64,000 bases of DNA from CAZAYY01 sp964489525. Its GTDB lineage: Bacteria > Chloroflexota > Anaerolineae > Anaerolineales > JABWBV01. The stretch is from assembly GCA_964489525.1 (NCBI GenBank), contig CAZAYY010000010.1:1-64000 (forward strand). The letters run 5' to 3'. This document shows positions 53,255 to 62,469 of this stretch, one piece after another (position 1 is the stretch's first letter; every line of letters begins with the position of its first letter). Below the pieces are notes generated by a model. The model made no database searches and was not told the DNA's origin. It saw only the letters and a list, made by a program, of their open reading frames with translations. The translations under genes and the position numbers were made by a program.

Positions 53255-54130
53255 CTACCTTTGCTGGAAAAGAGCCAGGTGCTTCTTCTCATCCATCAAC
53301 AGAACAGCCTGGTTGTAGTCTTCGATTTTTTCCAGGCCCAGCTTTTCGGCGGTGCGGGTAGATCCCTGGTTTTCGGCGTCGCAGGTCCAGTTGATTTGCT
53401 GCAAACCGCTCGCAAAGCCGTGTTCGAACGCTGCAGCGACGGCGATGGTGCCGAGGCCGCGGTGGCGGTACTCAGGCTGGGTGAAAAAGCCCAGGTCACC
53501 AGCACCCTTAGCAATAAAATCTACCGTGGCCCAACTGGCAATGGTCGGTTGTGGGGAAGTGCGGTCCAGGGCAACAAAACCAAAGTCTGCAAAGCGCGGG
53601 TCGGTTATCGCCTGCCATTTGGCGAGCGTGGCGGCTACATCATCGGGCAGCTCCAGGCCAGGGATGCTGCGCAAACCCTCGTCCATGGGTTCAACACTGA
53701 AGCCTTGGGGCAGCGCAGCCCGCCAGTTGAAGCCGGCCCGGCGGCTGACAAAATGGTAGCGGGGGAACCAGATGGGCGGGTGCGGCGCCAACACCGCCGC
53801 CATCTGCCCGCCCCAGTCGTCCGGGTCGCAGGTGATGAGCAGCACAGGTGTGTTTTCCGCAATCACCTGGCGGGCATAAATGGCGGCATTAAGCGCCCGG
53901 GTGAAGGCCGGGTTGTGCGGGTCGCCAGCCAGAAAGCACCAGGCTCCATAGGCTTCGCTTTCAATGTGGGTAACCAGCAGCGCCGTGCGGGGGCGGACCA
54001 TATCATCCACGTATACCTGGCCCGGGTATACGCCCTCCAGCACCGATGTGCACATCGGCTGGTTTTTCACCAGGCGGTCAAAAAGCGGGAACGCTTTGGC
54101 GTGTTCAGTAACTGGAAGCAATTGCAGCAT
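53255..54130 (-). CDS. GNAT-family acetyltransferase
   Basis: 291 residues. The last 120 residues are the GNAT domain: GDLGFFTQPEYRHRGLGTIAVAAAFEHG contains the RxxGLG acetyl-CoA loop, then NWTCDAENQGSTRTAEKLGL. The N-terminal 150 residues resemble the GNAT_acetyltr_2 extension. The acceptor is unknown. It is the longest of the small-gene series here. Confidence 0.87.
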   Translation of the reverse strand: MLQLLPVTEHAKAFPLFDRLVKNQPMCTSVLEGVYPGQVYVDDMVRPRTALLVTHIESEAYGAWCFLAGDPHNPAFTRALNAAIYARQVIAENTPVLLITCDPDDWGGQMAAVLAPHPPIWFPRYHFVSRRAGFNWRAALPQGFSVEPMDEGLRSIPGLELPDDVAATLAKWQAITDPRFADFGFVALDRTSPQPTIASWATVDFIAKGAGDLGFFTQPEYRHRGLGTIAVAAAFEHGFASGLQQINWTCDAENQGSTRTAEKLGLEKIEDYNQAVLLMDEKKHLALFQQR

Positions 54131-54147
54131 AAGAACTCCTGATTACC

Positions 54148-54534
54148 CTACTTTTCAATTCCAAAAAAAACTGTTGTGGTCTGCTCGCTGCTGACATACA
54201 CTTTTTGGTTTTGCCGGGTTGTCATGCCAAAATTTTGAACCGGATGGATGCAATATTCCCCTGGTTTCAAGTTGCTAAACAGCGCCACCCCATCCGCACC
54301 AGCAAGCATGGGTGTAATGGCATCTTTACGCGATGGCGGGCAGGAAACATCCTGCGACAGCCCCAGCTCGGTTTGTGCGCCGGTCTCGCTGCCATCCATC
54401 ACGCCATTTCTATTCTCGTCGTAAAAAATCACCGCCTTAATTTGACCTGGATTGCCATTATCGGTAAATGCAGGTTGGGTTTGGCAGCCCGTCAAAATAA
54501 TCCCAAAGAGCAGAATCGCCAGAAAATTTTTCAT
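54148..54534 (-). CDS. Small lipoprotein with SdrD-B-like domain
   Basis: 128 residues from ATG 54534 (AAGGAG upstream). The lipobox is ILTGC. VIFYDENRNGVMDGSETG is the calcium-binding-type start of SdrD/Cna-B-like repeats, and FSNLKPGEYCIHP is the characteristic second motif. It is exported and lipid-anchored, with one such domain only. Confidence 0.8.
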   Translation of the reverse strand: MKNFLAILLFGIILTGCQTQPAFTDNGNPGQIKAVIFYDENRNGVMDGSETGAQTELGLSQDVSCPPSRKDAITPMLAGADGVALFSNLKPGEYCIHPVQNFGMTTRQNQKVYVSSEQTTTVFFGIEK

Positions 54535-54580
54535 TGGAGGTCTCCTTGTATTGAGATATTGTGTTTTTGCAAGTATATCG

Positions 54581-55846
54581 TTAAAAATTTGCAGCGTGGC
54601 GTTCAATGATTTCGACCGCGCGCGCGACACCATTTTCGGCGCGAATTTTATCACCCAGCGCGGCCGCGCGGGCACGCATGGTCGGATCCGTAACCGTGGT
54701 GCGAATGGCTTTAGCCAGGCTCTCGGCATTGAGTTTTTTGATTCCAGGAACGCGTGGGCCAACACCCAACTTAACCACCTGCTCCGCCCAGGCACATTGG
54801 TCTCCGGCAAAGGCCGCAACGATGCCCGGCACGCCTGCGCGCAGCCCTGCACCCGTCGAACCCGCACCACCATGATGCATCACAGCAGCCATGCGCGGGA
54901 AAAGCCAATCGTGGGGCACGTTATCCACAAACAGCACCCTGTCTGGCGCCGGCAGCCGGGCAAAACCACCCCAACCGGTGAGCACAACACCGCGCTGTTG
55001 GCTGATTTCCAAAGCGCGCAGCGCCATCCGCGTTTTTTCTTCTCCATCACCCACGTTGATACTGCCAAAGCCCAAATACACGGGAGGGGTGCCGTTTTCC
55101 AAAAAGTGGGCTAGTTCCGGCGCAGGCTGCCAATCTGCAGGGGTATCTAAAAACCAATAACCAGTGATGTGCTGGTGTTCATCCCAATCGGCTGGTTTAG
55201 GGATTACATGTGAACTAAACCCATATAACACCGGAGTGCCCAGGCTGCGCGCATAATTGAGCATGGCGGTATGGGAGCGCCAGGGGCGGAGCCCCAGTTT
55301 TTTGCGCCATTCGTTGGTCATGGACCCGCCCACACCTGCCCATAAAACCCGCTGGACAACGCCGTGGGTCAGGTAGTTGTAGCCTGGACCAAAAGAAAAC
55401 CGCAGTGAACCCAGGAAAAACGAAGGAAAGGCTCGGGTGGGCGCAGCCGGAACCAGGTTTGCCATTGCACTGGGGATTCCCAATTTTTCAGCGGCTTCCA
55501 GCGCGCCCACGCCCGTGCCAGACTGCACCACGAAATCGGCATTTTGCGCCGCCTGCCAGAAATCTTCGTTGGCGGCAGCAGACTGTTTAAGGATCGTGCG
55601 CATCATCTTGTACATACGCACCGGATTGCCGCGCTTCATTGTGGCTTGAACTTCTGGCTGCTGCATAAACTGATGCGGGCTGAAACTTACCGGGTGTACA
55701 TTCAGGCCATGAAATTGAATCCAATCCGAATAGGTACTGGAGGTAACCAATGTAACCTGGTGGCCGGCCTGCTGCAAACCAATTCCAAGGGCGATATATG
55801 GCTGCACATCCCCACGCGTACCAAAGGTCGAGATAACGATTTTCAT
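54581..55846 (-). CDS. UGT-type (GT1) glycosyltransferase
   Basis: 421 residues. It starts KIVISTFGTRGDVQPYIALG, the sterol/macrolide glycosyltransferase opening; the nucleotide-sugar site is VDNVPHDWLFPRMAAVMHHGGAGSTGAGLRAGVPGI (split), with the HHGGAGST signature and DQCAWAEQV. It attaches a sugar from a UDP- or dTDP-donor to a hydrophobic acceptor. The acceptor is unknown and no polyketide genes are near. Confidence 0.9.
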   Translation of the reverse strand: MKIVISTFGTRGDVQPYIALGIGLQQAGHQVTLVTSSTYSDWIQFHGLNVHPVSFSPHQFMQQPEVQATMKRGNPVRMYKMMRTILKQSAAANEDFWQAAQNADFVVQSGTGVGALEAAEKLGIPSAMANLVPAAPTRAFPSFFLGSLRFSFGPGYNYLTHGVVQRVLWAGVGGSMTNEWRKKLGLRPWRSHTAMLNYARSLGTPVLYGFSSHVIPKPADWDEHQHITGYWFLDTPADWQPAPELAHFLENGTPPVYLGFGSINVGDGEEKTRMALRALEISQQRGVVLTGWGGFARLPAPDRVLFVDNVPHDWLFPRMAAVMHHGGAGSTGAGLRAGVPGIVAAFAGDQCAWAEQVVKLGVGPRVPGIKKLNAESLAKAIRTTVTDPTMRARAAALGDKIRAENGVARAVEIIERHAANF

Positions 55847-55991
55847 ACCTTCTCCTTACCATAAGATATCCCAGCAGATTCCCATGGCATATTGGCAAAA
55901 AACGGTTTAAGATGCAGCCATTTCGCCCGGGGATAACGGGTGGGTTGATGTTCCCGGCGAAAAAGAGGGAAACAGGGGGATGGGCGAGCCG

Positions 55992-56861
55992 CTACAATGT
56001 AGTTATGATAATACCTGCGATTGCGAGCAAAACCCCAAGCCCTTGCAGCCTTGAAATTTTATCTTTTAGAACAACCACGGCCAGGCCAATGGTCACAACC
56101 GATAGAGCAGAGGCGATGGGGGTGATCAGAATGGCATCGCCAATGGCCAGACCGTAATTCACCAGCGCCACTGCACCCACTTCCACAACGCCCATGAAAA
56201 CCAGCATCCATTTTACCTTCGCGGGAATTTGGCCTACCCCAACGCGCTGTTTTGCGCCGAAAGAAAACATCAGCAGGAATACCCCAATCCCAATTTTGAC
56301 GAGCAGCGTATTGAGCAGCCACCCGATTTCTTCCGAGATTACCTCGCTGAAATTCCAAAAAACACCAAAAAAGAAAGCCCCCAGGATGGCCTCTTTGACG
56401 CCCAGGGAAAGCCGCAGACGCTGCGCCCGGATGCTGGCCCAATCGAGCGAAGCCAGCGCCGCGCCAGAGAGAATCAGCAGAACACCCAACGTTTGAATTG
56501 GGGTGAGCCGCTGACCCATAAACACAAAGGCAAACAGCATGGTAAACACTGCCCAGAGGTTCATCGTGGCCGCGACGATCGAAACATTGCCTTTCTCAAA
56601 ACCTTTGAAGAAAAACAAATACCCGGCAGAATAGACTACCGCGGCCAGAGCAGATAAACCGATTACCGGGAGCGTCAAGGTGAATGCTGTTTTCAGCGCA
56701 AAAGCCAACCCAAAGATAAACCCCAGGCCTGCAAGCTGGGACCAAAATAAAGACCTGAAAGGGCCAATTTGCTTGGAAAAAACGCCGCCCAGGAAATCAT
56801 AAATCCCCCAGCCAACCATGCCGCTGATTCCCAATAAAACACTTAAAAGAGTGGTATCCAT
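55992..56861 (-). CDS. EamA/DMT-family transporter
   Basis: 289 residues with ten helices in two EamA repeats (about 5-140, 150-288). FMGQRLTPIQTLGVLLILSG ends the first repeat and VLKDKISRLQGLGVLLAIAG the second. The substrate is unknown. A third member of this superfamily in the window, clearly different from those at 2.0 and 34.4 kb. Confidence 0.87.
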   Translation of the reverse strand: MDTTLLSVLLGISGMVGWGIYDFLGGVFSKQIGPFRSLFWSQLAGLGFIFGLAFALKTAFTLTLPVIGLSALAAVVYSAGYLFFFKGFEKGNVSIVAATMNLWAVFTMLFAFVFMGQRLTPIQTLGVLLILSGAALASLDWASIRAQRLRLSLGVKEAILGAFFFGVFWNFSEVISEEIGWLLNTLLVKIGIGVFLLMFSFGAKQRVGVGQIPAKVKWMLVFMGVVEVGAVALVNYGLAIGDAILITPIASALSVVTIGLAVVVLKDKISRLQGLGVLLAIAGIIITTL

Positions 56862-56942
56862 GCAAGAATTCTTTCTGTGTTTCCAGGCCGTGGAGAATGT
56901 TTGCGTTGAGTCACAAACTCGGATTACTCACAATACTGAATT

Positions 56943-57542
56943 TCAGATCTCGTTATTCCAGAGGATAAGGCCTTGCCAAACGCCAATAAAGATACCCAAC
57001 AAAAACACCCCGCCTTCAAATTCTGGAACCAGGTAAACAAACCAGGCCAACACACCTGCCAAAACATAAATCGCGTTCAACAAGCGTGGAAAAACCAATG
57101 TTGTCCAACCGACAGAACCAAGCAGCACAAACAGCCATCCCAAAAAATGAAAACCAATCGAATTCACTCCCGTCACAAGCGTGGTCCAAACTAGAAGGAC
57201 TGTTGTCGAGTTTTCCAAATTCAGTTCAGGATGCATCAGGTGATAATGCCGATTCGAAGCGCGGATGAAGGCAACTGCCGCCATGCCCAGGGCAGACAGC
57301 ACAGCTGCAAGGAGAGCCAAATCCATACGGCGAGCGGCTTTCGGACCAATCCGCTCACGAAGCACGTAAGTTGCGGTGACGATGCTGGCAGACAAAATGG
57401 GTCCGTAGAGAAAATCGGCCAAACTGTAAGCAAGGGTGCCGAAAAGGGCGCGTAAATTACCTACCAGGTATATCAATGGTGCCGTGAGAAACACCAATGT
57501 AAGCATAAAAGATGCAAACGCACCCCATTTGTGGATAGTCAT
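56943..57542 (-). CDS. Membrane protein of unknown function
   Basis: 199 residues from ATG 57542 (GGAG eight bases upstream). Six helices; the start KWGAFASFMLTLVFLTAPLIYLVG and the region around RIGPKAARRMDLALLAAVLSALGM recall DUF4386-like proteins, but I am not certain. No transporter motif is seen. Confidence 0.65.
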   Translation of the reverse strand: MTIHKWGAFASFMLTLVFLTAPLIYLVGNLRALFGTLAYSLADFLYGPILSASIVTATYVLRERIGPKAARRMDLALLAAVLSALGMAAVAFIRASNRHYHLMHPELNLENSTTVLLVWTTLVTGVNSIGFHFLGWLFVLLGSVGWTTLVFPRLLNAIYVLAGVLAWFVYLVPEFEGGVFLLGIFIGVWQGLILWNNEI

Positions 57543-57705
57543 TCCTTTTTCTCCAGCGCTCAAAACATGTAGATTCAGCCAGCCATTTATTCTTATGGCA
57601 GGCCGCGACAATGGAACTGGCCCTGGCCACAGGTTAAAGTATGCCTGTTCCGGGAAAAACCAGGCAGGCAGAAGCACGGACTACCTGCCCGGGGGGATAC
57701 TTCAG

Positions 57706-58395
57706 TTATCCCGGCTGCTCAACCCTGGCTTTCCAGTAACCTTCCTCGGCATACTGCGGATAGGTCGGGCGGTAGCCCAGCAAGCGACCAAGGGGGGCGA
57801 GCGCCTTGGCAATCGGGATGGCAATGTTTGGCGGCGGGGAGGTGAAAACCGTGTCTTCGGCATACTCGCTGCCAATCACCATAGCCTGCATGAGCTGCGG
57901 TTGGCCTTGCGGGGTGAGCTTGCCCTCATGGGCCATGGCAAACAGGGTGGCAATCACTTCGCCAGTCCGGGCGGCGGGGCGCGTCTCGACAATTATCGCA
58001 CCGTAAACCTCGCCCACGCAGCGGAAAGTGTGGGCTACACCTTTCTGAACGGTCAGCTTTTCCCCGGCGCCCACCCGGTGCTCCTGGCCATTAATTTTAA
58101 AAATAAACTCACCGCGCAGAATTTCAAAATGCTCGTCGTACGTGGGATGAAAATGTTCTGGCGGGCCAGAATTCCTGGGTTTGAAGATGCCCACCCCGCG
58201 TTCATATTCTCCGTGGGTGCTCGCAGAAGCCGCAAGGCCAAAAACCCATTCCCCGGTTGCAGGTTGAGAAAACAGCGGCGAAATCCTTTGGGCCATCAGT
58301 TCGGCCAGCCGCTCGCCGCTGTCATAATCAAACCCTGTCCCTTCGATGGGCTGCCCATTCTGGCCCATCGTGCGCCCGGTAATCATCTTTGTCAT
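57706..58395 (-). CDS. Cupin-domain protein
   Basis: 229 residues. The cupin core has PEHFHPTYDEHFEILRGE (motif 1 with HxH...E, residues about 82-99) and GVAHTFRC with the second His (near 122). The rest is helical. Such proteins bind a metal and act as isomerases, dioxygenases or sensors; the role is unknown. Confidence 0.85.
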   Translation of the reverse strand: MTKMITGRTMGQNGQPIEGTGFDYDSGERLAELMAQRISPLFSQPATGEWVFGLAASASTHGEYERGVGIFKPRNSGPPEHFHPTYDEHFEILRGEFIFKINGQEHRVGAGEKLTVQKGVAHTFRCVGEVYGAIIVETRPAARTGEVIATLFAMAHEGKLTPQGQPQLMQAMVIGSEYAEDTVFTSPPPNIAIPIAKALAPLGRLLGYRPTYPQYAEEGYWKARVEQPG

Positions 58396-58520
58396 ATTTT
58401 TCTAACTCCTCAAGGTGAATTTCTGGAGGGGATTATACACCTGATCTGAATCTCAATAATTGACGGGTGCAAATGGGAGCACGCAAATTTTGTTATTACA
58501 TCCATTCCCCATCCCCTTGT

Positions 58521-58630
58521 CCCTCTTCCCGGCGGGAAGGGGGAATTCTTAGGTAGTGGCCACCTGGCGGGTACTGCCCGTCAGGTGGCCACTACCTTTT
58601 TTACTCCCCGCCCCAAAGCCTGGGGCGGGG
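58521..58630. repeat. Run of three GC-rich palindromes
   Basis: The gene-free stretch 58396-58760 holds three adjacent hairpins: 58521-58543 (CTTCCC/GGGAAG core), 58551-58597 with 16-bp perfect arms (AGGTAGTGGCCACCTG) continuing into CGGG/CCCG and followed on the plus strand by TTTTTT, and 58606-58630 (CCCCGCCCCA/TGGGGCGGGG). Neighbours on both sides are minus-strand genes, so the plus-oriented T-run does not serve them. Nothing coding was seen here. Confidence 0.7.
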
Positions 58631-58760
58631 TTAGGGGTGGGGTTGGAAAGTGAGGACCGCAAATTCTAACAACATTTGCGCGCACCTGCGCAAATCAGGG
58701 TGGGTTTTTATCCGCTTGCCGAAATTTGACAGAAGGCGAATGGACGAATTATATACGAAT

Positions 58761-59777
58761 TTAAACAACACCCGCGCTTCGCCACCAATAATAATTCACC
58801 CATTCGCGCAGCAGTTGGGTGTCGTGGGTAATCAGATCGCTGCGAAGTTTGTTACCCCAAACATGGTTAAATGCCTCGTATAAATAGCCCAGATTAAAGA
58901 TTCGCCGAAAGGGAACAAATATCTTATACACGGCTTCGAGCTCGGCTTGCGAAAAGCCGCCCCGGCTCCTATATTCTTGCAAAAAGAAATCCAGGCGTCT
59001 TTGGCGTTTATCAACTGCATCTGGTCCAACGCCAGCACTGAAGGTTCCCAGGAACGGCGACACATCGTAAGCGCGCCAACCATACCCACAAAAATCAAAA
59101 TCGAAAAGTGTCAGCGTTCCATCATTTTGCCTGTGAATGTTGCCTGTATAGAAATCTGCATGACAAAGCCCCCAATGCCAACTGCTGGCTTTGGCTTGTA
59201 TTTGTTGTTTGAGTTCCTTGACCACCTCCCCGATAAAAGGCAGGTCAATATCAGGGTTGATTTTGTGGTAATTTCCTAATATCTCCATGGAACGATCAAG
59301 GAACAGATGCTCATCCAGCTTCCAACGATTGGGATGGGTGGGCATCGTATCCAGCATCGTGTGCATATTGGATGCCAGGCGGCTGATCGCCACAATGATT
59401 TCTTGCTGATCTTGCATCTGACTGCTGCACGGAACACCCTTTGCTTCTGTGAAAAGCACCCCAAACCGGTTTCCTTCTGGCAGTTCAATGGGCAGAAGAT
59501 ATTCTTCGTTCTTCATCGGTACGGGATATGCCACGGATAAGCCCGACCGTTTCAGATAATCCACCACTTCAATTTCGCCTTCAATATCCTCTCGGCAGAT
59601 ATCTTTTCTGGCATAGATCTTAAAAAATAAGGTGGTGCCGCCATTGATGAACCTGTAGATATCGTTAAGTCCACGATATTCAAATACGCAATATGAATTC
59701 GGCAGGCAACCAGCGTAGTGTTCGAGTATTTTTTGATGGATATCCGTTTCGGCAAGGGTGGTTCGGACAATTTGCAT
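58761..59777 (-). CDS. Aminoglycoside-phosphotransferase-fold (APH) kinase
   Basis: 338 residues. The kinase fold shows FFKIYAR (nucleotide Lys), LCHADFYTGNIH (catalytic loop HxDxxxxN) and LFDFDFCGYG (metal-binding Asp). This is the APH/choline-kinase superfamily; homoserine kinase type II and ThrB-like enzymes share it. The substrate is unknown. Confidence 0.88.
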   Translation of the reverse strand: MQIVRTTLAETDIHQKILEHYAGCLPNSYCVFEYRGLNDIYRFINGGTTLFFKIYARKDICREDIEGEIEVVDYLKRSGLSVAYPVPMKNEEYLLPIELPEGNRFGVLFTEAKGVPCSSQMQDQQEIIVAISRLASNMHTMLDTMPTHPNRWKLDEHLFLDRSMEILGNYHKINPDIDLPFIGEVVKELKQQIQAKASSWHWGLCHADFYTGNIHRQNDGTLTLFDFDFCGYGWRAYDVSPFLGTFSAGVGPDAVDKRQRRLDFFLQEYRSRGGFSQAELEAVYKIFVPFRRIFNLGYLYEAFNHVWGNKLRSDLITHDTQLLREWVNYYWWRSAGVV

Positions 59778-59857
59778 GGGGTTTTCCTGGTCGGTGTGTG
59801 ACCTGTGCGCAAGGCTCAGGCACCGGAAAAAACAACCTGGCTTTGTTTCGCAATACC

Positions 59858-60451
59858 TTAACTTCCGGTTGTGCTTGCGCCGGCCCGCTCGTAATTGACC
59901 ACGATGACCCCCTTTGGGGTAACTGTGCTTTCAGTTACGTTGAACGCCGCCGGGATGGTACCCTCCGCAAACAAGCGCTTGCCCCCGCCCAGGGTGATTG
60001 GATAGACCATCAGCCAGAATGTATCCACCAAATCGTGCCGGATCAGCGTCTGAATCAGGTTTCCACTTCCCCAAACGTGCAAATCGGGGCCTGGCTGCTG
60101 CTTGATTTTGGCAACTTTATCCGCAATATCCCCCCTTAAGAAAACGGACGGCTGCCATTGGCTGGACGTCAGCGTATTCGAGGCGACGTACTTGGTTGCC
60201 GCGTTAACCCCCGGCCAAATTTCCGGATGCTTTGGCCAGTAGGGCGCCCAAATGTCAAAGGTTTTGCGCCCCAGCAGCAGGTCGAACGGCAGGTTCATCT
60301 GCCTTCTCAGCAGGGATCCAAGAGCCGGGTCGGAGTACGGCGCGATCCACCCGCCATAGGCGAATCCGCCGCTGGTATCTTCTTCTGGCCCGCCTGGGGC
60401 CTGGATGACGCCGTCCAGCGAGATATGTTCCAACACGATCACTTTTCTCAT
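59858..60451 (-). CDS. Dihydrofolate-reductase-family (RibD C-terminal-like) protein
   Basis: 197 residues from ATG 60451. It begins RKVIVLEHISLDGVIQAPGG, the standard opening of this family, and has LLLGRKTFDIWAPYWP and HVWGSGNLIQTL typical of the NADP-binding site. Members are NADPH reductases of uncertain substrate. The gene lies downstream of the transglutaminase-like gene on the same strand. Confidence 0.88.
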   Translation of the reverse strand: MRKVIVLEHISLDGVIQAPGGPEEDTSGGFAYGGWIAPYSDPALGSLLRRQMNLPFDLLLGRKTFDIWAPYWPKHPEIWPGVNAATKYVASNTLTSSQWQPSVFLRGDIADKVAKIKQQPGPDLHVWGSGNLIQTLIRHDLVDTFWLMVYPITLGGGKRLFAEGTIPAAFNVTESTVTPKGVIVVNYERAGASTTGS

Positions 60452-60513
60452 GGCTTTGATTCCCTGTTCCTGTAAAAATTTGGTTTGCTGTGGTGCGATG
60501 AAAAAACCAGGCT

Positions 60514-61212
60514 TCACATTTCTGATTGCCTGATCTTCTCGATATTTCGATTGCTCATCCAGGCAATCAAAGGATACACCGTTTTTTGCAACAGGTTTGG
60601 GCCCAGGTATTTGTTGGATGCCATGTACTCGGAAAAATCACCCCAGATCCCATGGTCTTCAACAACTGCTCCCGTGTGAACAAATCTTTTCTGCCCCAGG
60701 TTAAATTCGCAGCTGCTTTCTCCTTTTGCATGGGATATGGAAAAAGCGGTTTTTTTGCCACTCTGCAGGAGCCTTCTCAAGGCGCGATCATAGAATGGCT
60801 TATCATTGATATACGAATCCACCGGCATCCATTCATTTCCGATTTTAATTTCCATCCAGGAATGCCCCCCTGCGCGGGGCAAAAACGGGAAGGCAAACGA
60901 TGGAATAATACCCCGCATGATCTGGATATCAATCAGCCCGGTATGGATTCGAGCCGGGATGCCAGCCACATTGCAAAGGGCTGCCAGAAGCGTTGCTTTG
61001 GTGTTGCAGTATCCCTTCTTGTACTGAAGCGTCTCCGATGCTTTGACACGATCCCATTTTGGCGGAAAACCAAACTGGATCTCGTCTCTGACAAAATAAA
61101 ATATAGCTTCCAATTTTTCCACCGGGTCATTTTTGGAGGATGTCAGCCGCAATGCGGTTGATTCAACCAAAGGGTGATGCTGGTCAGATAACAACCCTAC
61201 GGTATTCATCAT
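60514..61212 (-). CDS. Transglutaminase-like protein
   Basis: 232 residues. The Cys-His-Asp triad is in place: KKGYCNTKATLLAALCNVAGI (Cys), GGHSWMEI (His) and WMPVDSYIN (Asp). Transglutaminase-like cysteine peptidases or cross-linking enzymes have this core. There is no signal peptide, so it is probably cytoplasmic. GGAG precedes the start. Confidence 0.87.
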   Translation of the reverse strand: MMNTVGLLSDQHHPLVESTALRLTSSKNDPVEKLEAIFYFVRDEIQFGFPPKWDRVKASETLQYKKGYCNTKATLLAALCNVAGIPARIHTGLIDIQIMRGIIPSFAFPFLPRAGGHSWMEIKIGNEWMPVDSYINDKPFYDRALRRLLQSGKKTAFSISHAKGESSCEFNLGQKRFVHTGAVVEDHGIWGDFSEYMASNKYLGPNLLQKTVYPLIAWMSNRNIEKIRQSEM

Positions 61213-61326
61213 TCATCTCCTTTCTGGGCATGGTTGAGTGATGGCAGCACAAAACCTGTTTTAAATGACGATCATCAATCCAACAACGACGCAGACAGCC
61301 CACAATCCATATTTCTCTCTACTTCG

Positions 61327-61356
61327 ATTGTACAACCAAAAAACCCCCCAATGCAA
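61327..61356 (-). promoter_or_regulatory. Promoter upstream of the transglutaminase-like gene
   Basis: On the minus strand TTGCAT and TACAAT are 18 bp apart, about 115 bp before the ATG. It begins 36 bp after the attC-like repeat, so the gene has its own promoter outside the cassette array. Confidence 0.65.
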
Positions 61357-61391
61357 GTAAGAGGCCGTGGCTGTGGCATACCCAATTTATT

Positions 61392-61533
61392 GAGCCGCCT
61401 AAAACGGATTGCGTTAGCGGCCTGGGGTAGGCGTGTAGACTCACCGCCGAAACAGGAAAAACCTAAAGCCCGGAAAATGCCAAAACAACACGGCGCGTAC
61501 CCCAAGTCGGCTGCACGTTTTGTTGGGCGGCTC
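61392..61533 (-). repeat. attC-like long inverted repeat (site 1)
   Basis: Outer arms GAGCCGCC and GGCGGCTC enclose about 140 bp. On the minus strand the start reads GCCCAAC (61528-61522), fitting the integron core RYYYAAC, then AAAACGTGCAGCCGAC; the other end reads GCTAACGCAATCCGTTTTAGGC, close to a GTTRRRY core but with two extra T. A 29-bp inner segment (61453-61481) matches site 2 (62908-62936) at 24 positions. The methyltransferase gene ends at its edge. Confidence 0.6.
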
Positions 61534-62237
61534 TACGCCCTCCAATACACTCTATACTTCCACCGAACAGCGGTTTTATGTTCTCTCTTTATATGTTCAA
61601 TGACTTTCTTTCCAAAAATAAACCCATAGATGTTGACAATATTTTCGATGGTTCCATATTCTTGAACCGAGAACACATCCTGGTAGGCAAATTGGTATTC
61701 TTCGATAAAGATACGATCCACTTCGACATCAAACTTGCCTTTGTAGGGGTTTTCAATGACAGGATCGAGATCTCCTCCGTACCAGCCTGGCGGAATACCT
61801 ACATAGACTACCTTGTCTTTTGCCACTCGCAAACCTTCACAGATGAATTCACGGTAGCGTTCCGAAGGGAACAATGCTAGCGTGAAACCAGTAACAACAT
61901 CTACAGAATTTTCCGCCAATGGGATCGCGACTGCATTCCCAGCAAGATAGAGAACTCGCGCTGCCTCATCACCAAATGCATTTTGTCGCGCTTGCTGCAG
62001 CATAGCCGATTCATATTCGATGCCAAGTACTTGCCGGGCGGTTCGCGCCAATGCCAGGCTGGATCGACCTGTTCCAGCTCCCACATCCGCGATGAGTTTT
62101 CCGTGCAGATCGATGATTTCGGGTACTTGATCGAAAACGGACGGTTGATAAGGCACGTTCATGAAGGCTTCGTATACTTCTGGGTAATCACGATATAGAA
62201 TATCCCAACGGTTTTCAATGGATTCGGGTCGTGGCAT
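61533..62237 (-). CDS. Class I SAM-dependent methyltransferase
   Basis: 234 residues. Motif I is IADVGAGTGRSSLALA, followed by IEYESAMLQQAR (motif II) and DVVTGFTLALFPSERYREF (post-motif). The C-terminal region is specific and not recognised. Its stop TAG lies directly at the start of the attC-like site 1, and a second attC-like repeat lies just upstream of its start, so it has the layout of a gene cassette. The substrate is unknown. Confidence 0.87.
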   Translation of the reverse strand: MPRPESIENRWDILYRDYPEVYEAFMNVPYQPSVFDQVPEIIDLHGKLIADVGAGTGRSSLALARTARQVLGIEYESAMLQQARQNAFGDEAARVLYLAGNAVAIPLAENSVDVVTGFTLALFPSERYREFICEGLRVAKDKVVYVGIPPGWYGGDLDPVIENPYKGKFDVEVDRIFIEEYQFAYQDVFSVQEYGTIENIVNIYGFIFGKKVIEHIKREHKTAVRWKYRVYWRA

Positions 62238-62288
62238 GGATTATTCCTCACGTGTGTACATGGGCTTTTCTTTGTGAATCTGGTTTAG

Positions 62289-62363
62289 CGCCCCAACGAT
62301 TAAGGATTGATGTGGCGGTCAGAGCCAATGCCGGAGCCGGGTTCAATGCGCCACCCGTTAGAA
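62289..62363 (-). repeat. Possible short attC-like repeat (site 3)
   Basis: On the minus strand TTCTAAC starts a 75-bp unit that ends CGTTGGGGCGC. Inside, GGTGGCG and CGCCACA can pair. It sits between the small cassette ORF and the methyltransferase, where an attC would be expected, but its core bases deviate from RYYYAAC and GTTRRRY at one position each. Confidence 0.4.
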
Positions 62364-62365
62364 TA

Positions 62366-62395
62366 ATTGTACAGCAAGATTCAGAATCTTGCTAA
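62366..62395 (-). promoter_or_regulatory. Promoter with built-in palindrome upstream of the methyltransferase
   Basis: On the minus strand TTAGCA and TACAAT are 18 bp apart. A perfect palindrome, AGCAAGATTC-a-GAATCTTGCT on the plus strand (62373-62393), fills the spacer and overlaps the -35, which is a typical repressor position. Confidence 0.6.
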
Positions 62396-62469
62396 AGTGG
62401 AATGATAAAAACAGGCAGCCAAGCCTGGCTATCACTTGATACCTATCCCGGCTTGAAATGGGGCAGCTC

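Noticed and set aside
53261..54142. Plus frame of 293 codons opposite the GNAT gene
   Set aside because: The GNAT acetyl-CoA motif is clear on the minus strand.
57436..58449. Plus frame of 337 codons opposite the cupin gene
   Set aside because: The cupin metal motif on the minus strand is convincing; the plus frame has none.
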